A DNA stretch of 64,000 bases from Blastomonas fulva (GTDB lineage Bacteria; Pseudomonadota; Alphaproteobacteria; Sphingomonadales; Sphingomonadaceae): contig NZ_CP020083.1 of the NCBI RefSeq assembly GCF_003431825.1, positions 806,001-870,000 on the forward strand. The letters run 5' to 3'. Position 1 is the first letter of the stretch. Every line of letters begins with the position of its first letter. A program made the translations under genes and the position numbers. Below the pieces are notes generated by a model, which worked only from the letters and a program-made list of their open reading frames with translations, did not search any database and was not told the origin of the DNA. Of this stretch, positions 17,702 to 24,462 are shown piece by piece.

Positions 17702-19825
17702 TCAGCCGCGCGAGAAGGAATGTTCGGCCTGGGGCGCGCGGTATTGCGTCTGCCCGCCAACCGTGGCGACCACCTCGACCGGCTTGTCGTCGGGCAGCTC
17801 GCGGAACGAGAGCACCGGCGTATCGGGGAAGCGCGGGCGCAGCAGATCGGCGAGCGGCTTGCGCGCCAGCGGCGAGGTGACCAGCGCGTAGTTGCGCTGT
17901 TCCAGCATCAGCGGTCGTGCAGCCTGCTCGATGGCTCCCAGGATGCGCTGGGCAAGTCCGGGCTCGATCGGGAAGGCAGCATCGCCAGCGACGCGAAGCG
18001 ACTGGGCGAGCAGCGTTTCGAGCTCGGCATCCAGCGTCACCACGGGCAAAGGCAGGTTCACAGGCACCAGCGACTGGATGATGATCGAGCCGATCCGCTG
18101 GCGGACGCCCTCGACGATCTGTGGAACGGTGGTGCCTTCGCCCGCCGCCTCGACCATTGCCGAACAGATCCGGCGGAAGTCGCGCAGCGGCACGCCCTCG
18201 CGCAGCAGCTCGCGGCACACGGCGGAGATGGTGAACAGCGAGAGCGGCTGCGGGGTGAGCCCGTCGACCAGCTCGGGCGAGCTTTCCTTGAGCGTTTCGA
18301 GCAGCTTCTTGGTCTCGTCCATGCCGAACAATTGCGCGGCGTTGAGGCGGACCATCTGGTTGAGATGCGTCGCCATCACGGTAGCGGCATCGACCACGGT
18401 ATAGCCGGCGACGATCGCCTCGGCACGCATGTCGGAAGAAATCCACACCGCATCCATGCCGAAGGTGGGGTCCTTGCACGGACGGCCTTCGATCGGGGTG
18501 TCGATATCGCCGCTGTCGAGCGCGAGCAGATCGTCGGGCCAGATCTCGTCCTCGGCAACGATGGTGCCGCCGATGGTGATGCGATAATGGTTGGCGGGCA
18601 GGCTCATGTCGTCCTTGATCCGCACCAGCGGGATGACGAAGCCGAGTTCCTTGGAGATCTGCTTGCGGATGCCGGTGACGCGGCGCATCAGCGGCGCATC
18701 GCGGCGTTCGTCGACCAGAGGCACCAGGCCATAGCCGACATCGATCCCCAGCATCGCGCCATCCGAGACGTCCTGCCAGTCGATGGCATTGGGATTTTCG
18801 GGCGCAGCGGGGGCAGCGTCCTCGATCACCAGCGGCTTGGGCCGCGACAGCTTCCACGCGATGAACCCGGCAACCGCAGCGGCGGGCAGGATGATCAGAT
18901 GCGGCATCCCGGGCAGCAGGCCCATGATGCCCAGGATCGCGGCCACCGGCACCCAGGCCTTGGCGATGCCGAACTGGCCCGAGATCTGGCCGGGAAGATC
19001 GAACGGCGAATTGACGCGAGTGACGATCGAAGCGGCGGCGATCGACAGCAGCAGCGCGGGCACCTGCGCCACCAGCGCATCGCCGATGGCGAGCATGGTG
19101 TAGTTGGAGGCGGCCTCGCTGATCGACAGGCCATGGCTGACCATGCCCAGGATGATGCCGCCGACGATGTTGACCACCAGGATCAGCACGCCTGCAACCG
19201 CATCGCCCTTCACGAACTTGGACGCGCCATCCATCGAACCATAGAAATCGGCTTCGGTGGCGACCTCGACCCGGCGGGCCTTGGCTTCCTCGGGCGTCAT
19301 CAGTCCGGCGTTGAGATCGGCGTCGATCGCCATCTGCTTGCCGGGCATCGCATCCAGGGTGAAACGCGCCGAGACTTCGGACACGCGGCCTGCGCCCTTG
19401 GTGATCACGACGAGGTTGATGATCATCAGGATTGCGAACACGAAGATGCCGACGATATAGTCGCCGCCGATCAGCAGGCTGCCGAACGCCTCGATGACAT
19501 GGCCGGCCGCCGCGCCGCCTTCATGCCCGTTGACCAGCACGACGCGGGTCGAGGCGACGTTGAGGCCGAGGCGCAGCAAGGTCGCGAACAGCAGCACCGT
19601 GGGGAAGCTTGAAAAGTCGAGCGGCTTGGTGACGTTCAGCGCCACCATCAGCACCGCAAGGCTGATCATGATGTTGAAGATGAACCCGATGTCGAGCACC
19701 AGGGCAGGCACCGGCAAAATCAGGAACACCACCAGCAGCAGGGTCGTGAGCGGCAGGATCGCGCCGCGCGACATGGCAAGGATGCCACCGAGTTTGCTGA
19801 CGGAAGTGTTGGGCGCAGGTGTCAT
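17702..19825 (-). CDS. flhA: Flagellar export apparatus protein FlhA
   Basis: FlhA is the large export-gate protein that docks substrates and uses the proton motive force. The 707-residue protein has about eight transmembrane helices in the first 330 residues, with the conserved loop FPTVLLFATLLRLGLNVAST and RFTLDAMPGKQMAIDADLNAG, and a C-terminal cytoplasmic domain forming the docking ring. It begins 5 nt after the transglycosylase stop and precedes fliA. The flhF and flhG genes that often follow flhA in polar flagellates are not here. Confidence 0.98.
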   Translation of the reverse strand: MTPAPNTSVSKLGGILAMSRGAILPLTTLLLVVFLILPVPALVLDIGFIFNIMISLAVLMVALNVTKPLDFSSFPTVLLFATLLRLGLNVASTRVVLVNGHEGGAAAGHVIEAFGSLLIGGDYIVGIFVFAILMIINLVVITKGAGRVSEVSARFTLDAMPGKQMAIDADLNAGLMTPEEAKARRVEVATEADFYGSMDGASKFVKGDAVAGVLILVVNIVGGIILGMVSHGLSISEAASNYTMLAIGDALVAQVPALLLSIAAASIVTRVNSPFDLPGQISGQFGIAKAWVPVAAILGIMGLLPGMPHLIILPAAAVAGFIAWKLSRPKPLVIEDAAPAAPENPNAIDWQDVSDGAMLGIDVGYGLVPLVDERRDAPLMRRVTGIRKQISKELGFVIPLVRIKDDMSLPANHYRITIGGTIVAEDEIWPDDLLALDSGDIDTPIEGRPCKDPTFGMDAVWISSDMRAEAIVAGYTVVDAATVMATHLNQMVRLNAAQLFGMDETKKLLETLKESSPELVDGLTPQPLSLFTISAVCRELLREGVPLRDFRRICSAMVEAAGEGTTVPQIVEGVRQRIGSIIIQSLVPVNLPLPVVTLDAELETLLAQSLRVAGDAAFPIEPGLAQRILGAIEQAARPLMLEQRNYALVTSPLARKPLADLLRPRFPDTPVLSFRELPDDKPVEVVATVGGQTQYRAPQAEHSFSRG

Positions 19826-19830
19826 GAAAT

Positions 19831-20628
19831 TCAGGCTCCCATCGCGGCGAGCAGCATGTAAGCCAGCCGCGCATTGTCATTGCCGCCAAGGCTGGCGGTC
19901 ATTTCGGGTCGGGCAGCGCGCGCATTGGCGAGCCGGACGTAATCTGCAGGTTGCACCTGCGGCAGGTCATTGCCTTCGCGCGGCAAGCGGCTGCCGCCGC
20001 CATTTGCCGCTCCGCCCAATTTGTCGGCAAAGCGGCCGCGGATCTCGGCAAAGCTGCGCGGGTTGCCCGAGCGGTCGTAGAAGATGTTGCGGTTGGCGTG
20101 GGCTGCGCGGCCGAACTGGGGCGCGGCTGCTGCATCGGGGTTGGCATCATGCGCGGCGAGGAACTGGCGGGCGCCTTCGGGGCCCAGGAAATGCGCGAGA
20201 TACAGATCTACCGGCGCGGCCTGACGGCCCAGGCTGCCTTCGAGATACTGGCGGTTGTCGGAGGCAAATTCCCCCGCCATCAGCGCGGCAACCTCGGGAT
20301 TCTTGCGCAGGGCAAGGATCGCCTGGCGGGTTTCGGTGTCGGCCACGCGGTAACGGCCCTTGCCGTCGCGCTGGATGGCGTTTGCCGCCCAGTCCAGCCC
20401 GTGCTTGGCGCCATGCTTGTCGACGACGCCCAGCCAGCTCTGGTCGATGAACTGATACAGGCCGGTGGCGGACGAGGTCGAGGCCTTGGCGTCGGGATTC
20501 ATGCCGCTTTCGATGCGTGCCTGACCCATCAGATAGGTGAAATCCACGCCGGTGCGGCGCGCAGACGTGGCGATCGCGCGGGTAACGCGATCTCCATTGC
20601 TGCCGACACTGCCAAGATACGAGGACAA
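19831..20628 (-). CDS. Soluble lytic transglycosylase of the flagellar locus (SltF-like)
   Basis: The enzyme would open peptidoglycan for the flagellar rod. The SLT fold is visible near the N-terminus: FTYLMGQARIESGMNPDA with the catalytic Glu, then SATGLYQFIDQSWL. The start is taken as TTG 20628 (MSSYLGSVGSNGD), giving 265 residues, because a sigma-54 promoter lies at 20660-20675 and a GGAGA site sits 8 nt before the TTG; an open frame reaches ATG 20811 but would have to be transcribed from upstream of this promoter. No signal peptide is seen from this start. FlgJ here lacks its muramidase domain, so this protein probably supplies the function, as SltF does in Rhodobacter sphaeroides. The flhA gene follows after 5 nt. 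Confidence 0.88.
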   Translation of the reverse strand: MSSYLGSVGSNGDRVTRAIATSARRTGVDFTYLMGQARIESGMNPDAKASTSSATGLYQFIDQSWLGVVDKHGAKHGLDWAANAIQRDGKGRYRVADTETRQAILALRKNPEVAALMAGEFASDNRQYLEGSLGRQAAPVDLYLAHFLGPEGARQFLAAHDANPDAAAAPQFGRAAHANRNIFYDRSGNPRSFAEIRGRFADKLGGAANGGGSRLPREGNDLPQVQPADYVRLANARAARPEMTASLGGNDNARLAYMLLAAMGA

Positions 20629-20659
20629 AACGAGTCTCCAGAGGTTCTGGAGATGTATC

Positions 20660-20675
20660 AGCAAGACCTGTGCCA
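20660..20675 (-). promoter_or_regulatory. Sigma-54 promoter of transglycosylase-flhA-fliA operon
   Basis: The minus strand reads TGGCACAGGTCTTGCT, with correct -24/-12 spacing. Transcription would start near 20649, about 20 nt before the proposed TTG start of the transglycosylase gene. This site links fliA expression to RpoN and FlbD. Confidence 0.88.
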
Positions 20676-20730
20676 ATTTGTGGGATGTGGGGGGGCAGTC
20701 GGGCCAGGGGGGAGATCGCAGAGCAACTGT

Positions 20731-20866
20731 CTCCCCTACCGCTTGCGGGAGGGGCAGGTCCGGATTGCCGGACCGGGGTGGGCTGGGAGCACGGCCCTCA
20801 GAAGGATTCACATATTCTCAGGCCTACCCCGGCCTGCGGCCACCCCTCCCGCAAGCGGTAGGGGAG
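20731..20866. repeat. Palindromic intergenic repeat (24-bp inverted arms)
   Basis: Perfect inverted arms at 20731-20754 and 20843-20866 enclose a GC-rich core with its own inverted segments. The same arm type (CTCCCGCTTGCGGGAGGGG or close) occurs at 27656-27756 and 42119-42241. It lies upstream of the sigma-54 promoter of the transglycosylase operon; no gene is seen in this 309-base gap. Confidence 0.8.
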
Positions 20867-20880
20867 AGGGAAACAACACG

Positions 20881-20913
20881 AAAAAGCCCTCCATCCGGTA
20901 CCGGATGAAGGGC
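20881..20913 (-). terminator. Rho-independent terminator of flgM-flgN
   Basis: On the minus strand GCCCTTCATCCGG pairs with CCGGATGGAGGGC (one mismatch) and is followed by TTTTTC. It begins 24 nt after the flgN stop. Confidence 0.88.
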
Positions 20914-20937
20914 CAAAAGCAGCGTTATATCAGAAAG

Positions 20938-21246
20938 TTACGCTCGGCGAACCGGCGCGCTGTAGGTGCTGTAGGCTTCCTCGCCCTGGATCTCCGCGAC
21001 GCGGCGTTCGACATGGTCGCGCAGGAAGCGCAGCCGCTGGGCGGCGGCGGTGTTGAACTTCAGCAGGCTGTCGAGCTGGCTGCGGGTGCTGGTGTCCGCG
21101 CGCAGCACGCCCTGATTGCGCAGCGCGTCGGTGATGCCGCCCAGATCGCGGGTGTGCGCGATCATCGCGGCGGTATCGCCTGCGTCCAGCGCTGCGATCA
21201 GCGCGCTTTGCGTGTCGGCGAAGCGCTCAAGCAGATCGCCCTGCAT
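20938..21246 (-). CDS. flgN: Flagellar chaperone FlgN-like protein
   Basis: FlgN is the export chaperone for the hook-filament junction proteins FlgK and FlgL. The 102-residue product is helical and charged, with a C-terminal amphipathic helix (AAAQRLRFLRDHVERRVAEI) of the sort that binds its clients. FlgN is poorly conserved, and the call rests mainly on position: its ATG overlaps the flgM stop by 1 nt (TGATG), the usual flgM-flgN order. A clear terminator follows. Confidence 0.78.
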   Translation of the reverse strand: MQGDLLERFADTQSALIAALDAGDTAAMIAHTRDLGGITDALRNQGVLRADTSTRSQLDSLLKFNTAAAQRLRFLRDHVERRVAEIQGEEAYSTYSAPVRRA

Positions 21247-21533
21247 CAGTTGGCGACTACGCCGAGGTCGAGTTCGATCATCTTGGCCGCAAGCTTTTCG
21301 GCATCGATGACATAGCTGCCATTGGCGAGCGCATCGCGGATCGCGGCGACGCGGCCCTCATCGATCGGCGCGGATGATGCCGCAACCTGCGCGAAGCTGG
21401 TGGTGGTGGGCGCGTTGCGCACGGTGTTGTCCGTGGGCGCAGCGACGGCTGCGGCCTCTACGGACTTCTCGGTCGCACCGCTCTTGCGGGTCGCGCCGAG
21501 CGCCGGACTGCCATAGGCTGTAATGCGGGACAT
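21246..21533 (-). CDS. flgM: Anti-sigma-28 factor FlgM
   Basis: FlgM holds FliA inactive until the hook is finished, when it is exported. The start is ATG 21533 (MSRITAYGSPALGATRKSG), giving 95 residues; an upstream in-frame ATG at 21557 would leave almost no leader from the mapped sigma-28 promoter, and a GAGG site lies about 10 nt before 21533. The disordered N-terminus and the C-terminal helix pair (VAAIRDALANGSYVIDAEKL, then AAKMIELDL) match the family's sigma-binding part. It has a sigma-28 promoter and is coupled to flgN. Confidence 0.92.
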   Translation of the reverse strand: MSRITAYGSPALGATRKSGATEKSVEAAAVAAPTDNTVRNAPTTTSFAQVAASSAPIDEGRVAAIRDALANGSYVIDAEKLAAKMIELDLGVVAN

Positions 21534-21569
21534 GGAATAAAGACCTCGTTCTAGCATGACTTACGTCCT

Positions 21570-21596
21570 TTAACGGCCTTGGCCTGAATTGCTTAA
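21570..21596 (-). promoter_or_regulatory. Sigma-28 promoter of flgM-flgN
   Basis: Minus strand CTTAA, 15 nt, GCCGTTAA. Both boxes are identical to those of the fliD promoter. The start point would be near 21563, giving a leader of about 30 nt to flgM. FlgM made from a FliA promoter gives negative feedback. Confidence 0.85.
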
Positions 21597-21648
21597 GGCG
21601 AATTTTTGACAAAAGGTTAACGCGGTCTGGCCCGCATTGGTGAACGGT

Positions 21649-22206
21649 TTAGTTACCAAGAATGGTGGCGCGGCCCGGTTCGATGATCCGCACGAAGATC
21701 GGCTTGCCCCTGGGCTCGTCGCGCACGGGGATGACTTCGCCCACGCGGCCGTCCTTGTCGGCGATCATCACCCGCGACAGCGAGAAGCTGGGGCGCTCGA
21801 CGGTGAGCAGGATCGGCTCGCCGCGCTTGATGCCTTCCTGGCCCAGTCCTGCGGCCCCACGCTGCAGCGGCGCGCGCGAGGCGCTCGCCTGCGCAGGTTC
21901 GACGGCAAGATCGAGCGGAACGCGGATGCGCCAGCCCAGCGTCGGGCAGCGCACCGCAGCAGCGCCCATGTCGGGGCCGGTGATCTCCAGCGCCACCGGG
22001 CAGGCCTTGAGCTTGAGGCGGCGGTCGACCAGCGCGCGTGCGCCGCCCGGCTGTCCGACCTCTGCGCCCATGGTGGCGGCGACGAGAACGTCGATCTCGC
22101 CCAGATTCTGCATCCCCGGTGTCTGGGGCTGCGCCGTGGCCGACGCGGATATGGCGAGGGCCGGGATCAGGGCCAGCGCGGCCATTGCTGATTTGGGAGC
22201 GAACAT
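21649..22206 (-). CDS. flgA: Flagellar P-ring assembly chaperone FlgA
   Basis: FlgA is the periplasmic chaperone needed to build the FlgI P ring. The start is ATG 22206 (MFAPKSAMAALALIPALAIS), with AAAGGA 7 nt upstream and the sigma-54 start near 22229; the frame upstream of this would begin at or before the transcription start. The 185-residue protein has a signal peptide (about residues 1-25) and the C-terminal SAF/FlgA domain ending with GKPIFVRIIEPGRATILGN. It lies downstream of the motB-like gene but has its own promoter inside or just after that gene's end. Confidence 0.93.
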   Translation of the reverse strand: MFAPKSAMAALALIPALAISASATAQPQTPGMQNLGEIDVLVAATMGAEVGQPGGARALVDRRLKLKACPVALEITGPDMGAAAVRCPTLGWRIRVPLDLAVEPAQASASRAPLQRGAAGLGQEGIKRGEPILLTVERPSFSLSRVMIADKDGRVGEVIPVRDEPRGKPIFVRIIEPGRATILGN

Positions 22207-22239
22207 AAGCGGTCCTTTAATGACTGTCGGAACAATCAC

Positions 22240-22255
22240 AGCAAGGTCCGTGCCA
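22240..22255 (-). promoter_or_regulatory. Sigma-54 promoter of flgA
   Basis: The minus strand reads TGGCACGGACCTTGCT, a complete match to TGGCACG-N4-TTGCW. Most of it falls in the 57-base gap between the motB-like gene and flgA. Start of transcription would be near 22229. Confidence 0.9.
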
Positions 22256-22263
22256 GAATTCCG

Positions 22264-22761
22264 CTATTGCCGGGGCGCGGTTGCGCGCAGCGTGAGCGTG
22301 ACATCGCGCTCGCTGCCGGCAGAGCCGGTGCCGGGGCGGGCCAGATCGGGGACCATCGCGCTGTCGGCTACGCCCTGGTCCGCGAGCACGCGCATGATCG
22401 CTGCGGTGCGCGCGGCCGCCAGCTCCCACCTGTCGAGCCTCGAGGCGCCCTTTTCGGCCACCACCGGCACGATGATGCCGATTTCGACAGTTTTGCTTTC
22501 GGCAGGGCGGGCCTTGGCCCCCAAGGCAATGATATCCGCCACGCCCTGATCGGTGAGCCGTGCCTCCTGCGGCTCGAACAGCCTGGCGAGCTTGAGCGTG
22601 ACGCGCTCGGCCGATGCCGGTGCGCTGCTGCCGAAGCTGTCGGCCAGCGCTTCTGCCACCGCCGGGTGCCGATCGCCCACGCTGGCGATCATCGCCATCA
22701 CCCCGGTCATGATCAGGGCGAGGTCGAGAAACGAGACGGTGGTGCGCTGCGCGGGGGTCAT
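22264..22761 (-). CDS. Small MotB-like protein of second stator-like pair
   Basis: A 165-residue protein with one N-terminal transmembrane segment (SFLDLALIMTGVMAMIAS, about residues 9-26) carrying an Asp at the position expected for a MotB proton-binding residue. The rest resembles a shrunken and degenerate OmpA-like domain (VEIGIIVPVVAEKG, then DRWELAAARTAAIMRVLADQ). It is about half the length of ordinary MotB and lacks the usual plug segment. The ATG overlaps the stop of the motA-like gene by 4 nt, so the two are coupled. It is distinct from the main MotB at 33150-34127. Function as a stator, auxiliary stator or ExbD-like partner is inference. Confidence 0.7.
   Translation of the reverse strand: MTPAQRTTVSFLDLALIMTGVMAMIASVGDRHPAVAEALADSFGSSAPASAERVTLKLARLFEPQEARLTDQGVADIIALGAKARPAESKTVEIGIIVPVVAEKGASRLDRWELAAARTAAIMRVLADQGVADSAMVPDLARPGTGSAGSERDVTLTLRATAPRQ
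22317..22333. promoter_or_regulatory. Candidate FlbD enhancer dyad upstream of flgA
   Basis: CGGCA and TGCCG arms with a 7-nt spacer lie about 70 bases upstream of the flgA sigma-54 box, inside the end of the motB-like gene. The arms are the same as in the two dyads upstream of flgB. Confidence 0.4.
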
Positions 22762-23459
22762 GACGGCACGGCAGGCGTCCGCACCGTGCGCGGCTCTTCG
22801 GTCGCGACGCACAGCCCGCTGGCGGTGATGTCGGGATATTCGCGACGGCCGATCTCGATCAGCCGGCGCGCGGCGTCCTCTTCCCAGCCGATCTGCTCGC
22901 TGGCGATACGCGCCAGCCGCTGCGCGATCGGCCCTGCGATCAGGTTGGAGAGCACCAGCCCATATAAAGTGGTAAGCAGCGCCACCGCCATCGCGCGGCC
23001 GATCGAGGCGGCGTCCGAGACATTGCCGAACAGCAGGATCAGCCCGACGACGGTGCCCAGCATCCCCATGGCCGGCGCGCAATCGGCGACATTTTCCCAG
23101 AAGCGGACCATCGCGGTCAGCCGCGCGCGGCGATGCGCGCCCAGCCGCAGCATGGCTGCCTGAAAGCCGTCGAGCGAGCGGTTGTTGGCCATGGCATCGG
23201 CGGCGGCGGAGACGAACGCGCCGCCTGCCTTGACCCGGTCTGCGCAGCTGATGCCGCGGCTTTCGACCGTGTGCTCGATGCGCAGCACCGCGCGGTGCCC
23301 TGCATCGGCCTGGTCCTGCACCTTGATCCACAGCTCGCGGCGCAGCGCCGAAAAGCCGCTGAGCGCCGCCGCGGTGCCGTTCTGCACCCAGGCGACGGCA
23401 AAGCTGCCGCCTGCGACGCAGCCCAGCGCCAACGGATCAAGAAAGGCGGCAATCGTCAT
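22758..23459 (-). CDS. MotA/TolQ/ExbB-family proton channel protein (second stator-like pair)
   Basis: A 233-residue membrane protein of the MotA/TolQ/ExbB family. It has an N-terminal hydrophobic segment (about residues 5-22), a cytoplasmic stretch, and the typical C-terminal pair of helices (CAPAMGMLGTVVGLILLFG and MAVALLTTLYGLVLSNLIAG), the part that lines the ion channel in this family. It is divergent from the main MotA at 32283-33146. An AGGAC site lies 5 nt before ATG 23459. It is divergent from flgB, and a sigma-28 promoter at 23664-23690 points toward it, which would place the pair in the late motility class. Confidence 0.8.
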   Translation of the reverse strand: MTIAAFLDPLALGCVAGGSFAVAWVQNGTAAALSGFSALRRELWIKVQDQADAGHRAVLRIEHTVESRGISCADRVKAGGAFVSAAADAMANNRSLDGFQAAMLRLGAHRRARLTAMVRFWENVADCAPAMGMLGTVVGLILLFGNVSDAASIGRAMAVALLTTLYGLVLSNLIAGPIAQRLARIASEQIGWEEDAARRLIEIGRREYPDITASGLCVATEEPRTVRTPAVPS

Positions 23460-23501
23460 GATCTGTCCTGTTCAACCCCCGATTGCGCAACCCGGCCAGA
23501 G

Positions 23502-23540
23502 CGGCAAAAACCTGCCGCCCGACCGGCAAAAACCTGCCGC
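23502..23540. promoter_or_regulatory. Tandem candidate FlbD enhancer sites upstream of flgB
   Basis: The 17-mer CGGCAAAAACCTGCCGC occurs twice, at 23502-23518 and 23524-23540, with a period of 22 bp (two helix turns). Each copy is a dyad, CGGCA and TGCCG with a 6-nt spacer. They lie 75-110 bases upstream of the flgB sigma-54 box, the usual enhancer distance, and resemble the ftr elements bound by FlbD in Caulobacter as far as I recall them. Confidence 0.7.
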
Positions 23541-23614
23541 ATGGCCCTGGGCGCGCCCGGCTGGCCCGCCTGCGCACCCCATGAAATCGACGGAAAACCA
23601 AGCTTTCCCCAAAA

Positions 23615-23630
23615 TGGCACGGCCATTGCT
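23615..23630 (+). promoter_or_regulatory. Sigma-54 promoter of flgBCDEFGHIJKL
   Basis: The plus strand reads TGGCACGGCCATTGCT, an exact match to TGGCACG-N4-TTGCW. Transcription would start near 23641, about 63 nt before the flgB ATG at 23704. Confidence 0.92.
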
Positions 23631-23663
23631 TACCCATTGGGCGACGCATTTTGTCCATCGCTT

Positions 23664-23690
23664 ATGACGGCAGATGCAGCCATTGGTTAA
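23664..23690 (-). promoter_or_regulatory. Sigma-28 promoter pointing to the motA-like/motB-like pair
   Basis: Minus strand CTTAA, 15 nt, GCCGTCAT. The -35 box and the GCCGT core match the other sigma-28 sites here. It faces the sigma-54 promoter of flgB. The leader to the motA-like gene would be about 200 nt and would contain the tandem dyads. Confidence 0.65.
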
Positions 23691-23703
23691 GAGGATTGGT
23701 CCC

Positions 23704-24054
23704 ATGGGGGCAGACAGGCTTTTTGGAATGCACGGCACGGCGCTGCAGCTGCGATCGCAGCGGCTGTCGATGCTGGCATCGAACATCGCCAATGCCGCGA
23801 CGCCCGGATACAAGGCGCGCGACCTGGACTTCGACAAGGCGATGCAGCGCGTGCAGGGTGGCGACAGCCTGGACGCGGCGCTGGGCGAAAATGCGGGCTA
23901 CCGCGTTCCGCTGCAGCCTTCGATGGACGGCAACACGGTGGAGCTTTCCACCGAGCAGACCTTGTTTGCCGAAAACGCCATCGGCTATTCCACTACCCTG
24001 TCGTTCCTTGAGGGCCGCGTCGCGACGCTGACCCGCGCGATCAAGGGAGAATAA
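23704..24054 (+). CDS. flgB: Flagellar basal-body rod protein FlgB
   Basis: FlgB is a proximal rod subunit exported through the flagellar system. The start ATG 23704 (MGADRLFGMHGTALQLRSQR) has AGAGGA 8 nt upstream and gives 116 residues; an in-frame ATG at 23674 lacks a ribosome site. The rod-family N-terminal signature LASNIANAATPGYKARDLDF is clear. The C-terminal half is shorter than in enterics (138 residues). It is the first gene of the flgBCDEFGHIJKL operon. Confidence 0.94.
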   Translation: MGADRLFGMHGTALQLRSQRLSMLASNIANAATPGYKARDLDFDKAMQRVQGGDSLDAALGENAGYRVPLQPSMDGNTVELSTEQTLFAENAIGYSTTLSFLEGRVATLTRAIKGE

Positions 24055-24057
24055 GCC

Positions 24058-24462
24058 ATGCCAGGCCCCATGAACATCTTCGACATTTCCGGACGGGCGA
24101 TGTCGGCGCAGCTGTCGCGGCTCAACACCACCGCGTCGAACCTCGCCAATGCGCGCACCACCTATTCGAGCGAGGCCGAGGCCTATCGCGCGATCAAGCC
24201 GGTGTTCAAGACGATCGAGGAAAGCCCCGGCGTCGCCACCGTGCAGGTCGACAAGGTGATCCAGTCGGACATCAAGCCGGTCAAGCGGCACGACCCGACC
24301 AACCCGTTGGCGGACGAGGAAGGCTATGTCTGGGATGCCGGCGTCGACGAGACCGCCGAGCTGATCGATATGCTCGAGACCGCCCGGCAGTACCAGAACA
24401 ACGTGCAGGTGATGCAGACCGCCAAGTCGCTGATCCTCGATACCGTAAGGATGGGCAAATGA
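24058..24462 (+). CDS. flgC: Flagellar basal-body rod protein FlgC
   Basis: FlgC is the second proximal rod protein. The 134-residue product has the N-terminal signature MSAQLSRLNTTASNLANART and the C-terminal helix EMLETARQYQNNVQVMQTAK-type ending (here DMLETARQYQNNVQVMQ), both needed for axial packing. Length is normal. It lies 3 nt after flgB and overlaps flgD by 4 nt. Confidence 0.96.
   Translation: MPGPMNIFDISGRAMSAQLSRLNTTASNLANARTTYSSEAEAYRAIKPVFKTIEESPGVATVQVDKVIQSDIKPVKRHDPTNPLADEEGYVWDAGVDETAELIDMLETARQYQNNVQVMQTAKSLILDTVRMGK

Noticed and set aside
17627..19612. A long plus-strand open frame opposite flhA
   Set aside because: Antisense of flhA; no recognisable domain and wrong composition.
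20753..20770. Possible FlbD dyad (CGGCA-N9-TGCC) upstream of the transglycosylase promoter
   Set aside because: Spacer is longer than in the other dyads and it lies within a palindromic repeat that has such arms anyway.
20676..20811. Longer start of the transglycosylase
   Set aside because: It would begin upstream of the sigma-54 promoter and encode part of a palindromic repeat.
20731..20866. CRISPR-like structure
   Set aside because: There are only two inverted arms, no regular direct repeats and spacers, and no cas genes; it belongs to the dispersed palindromic repeats.
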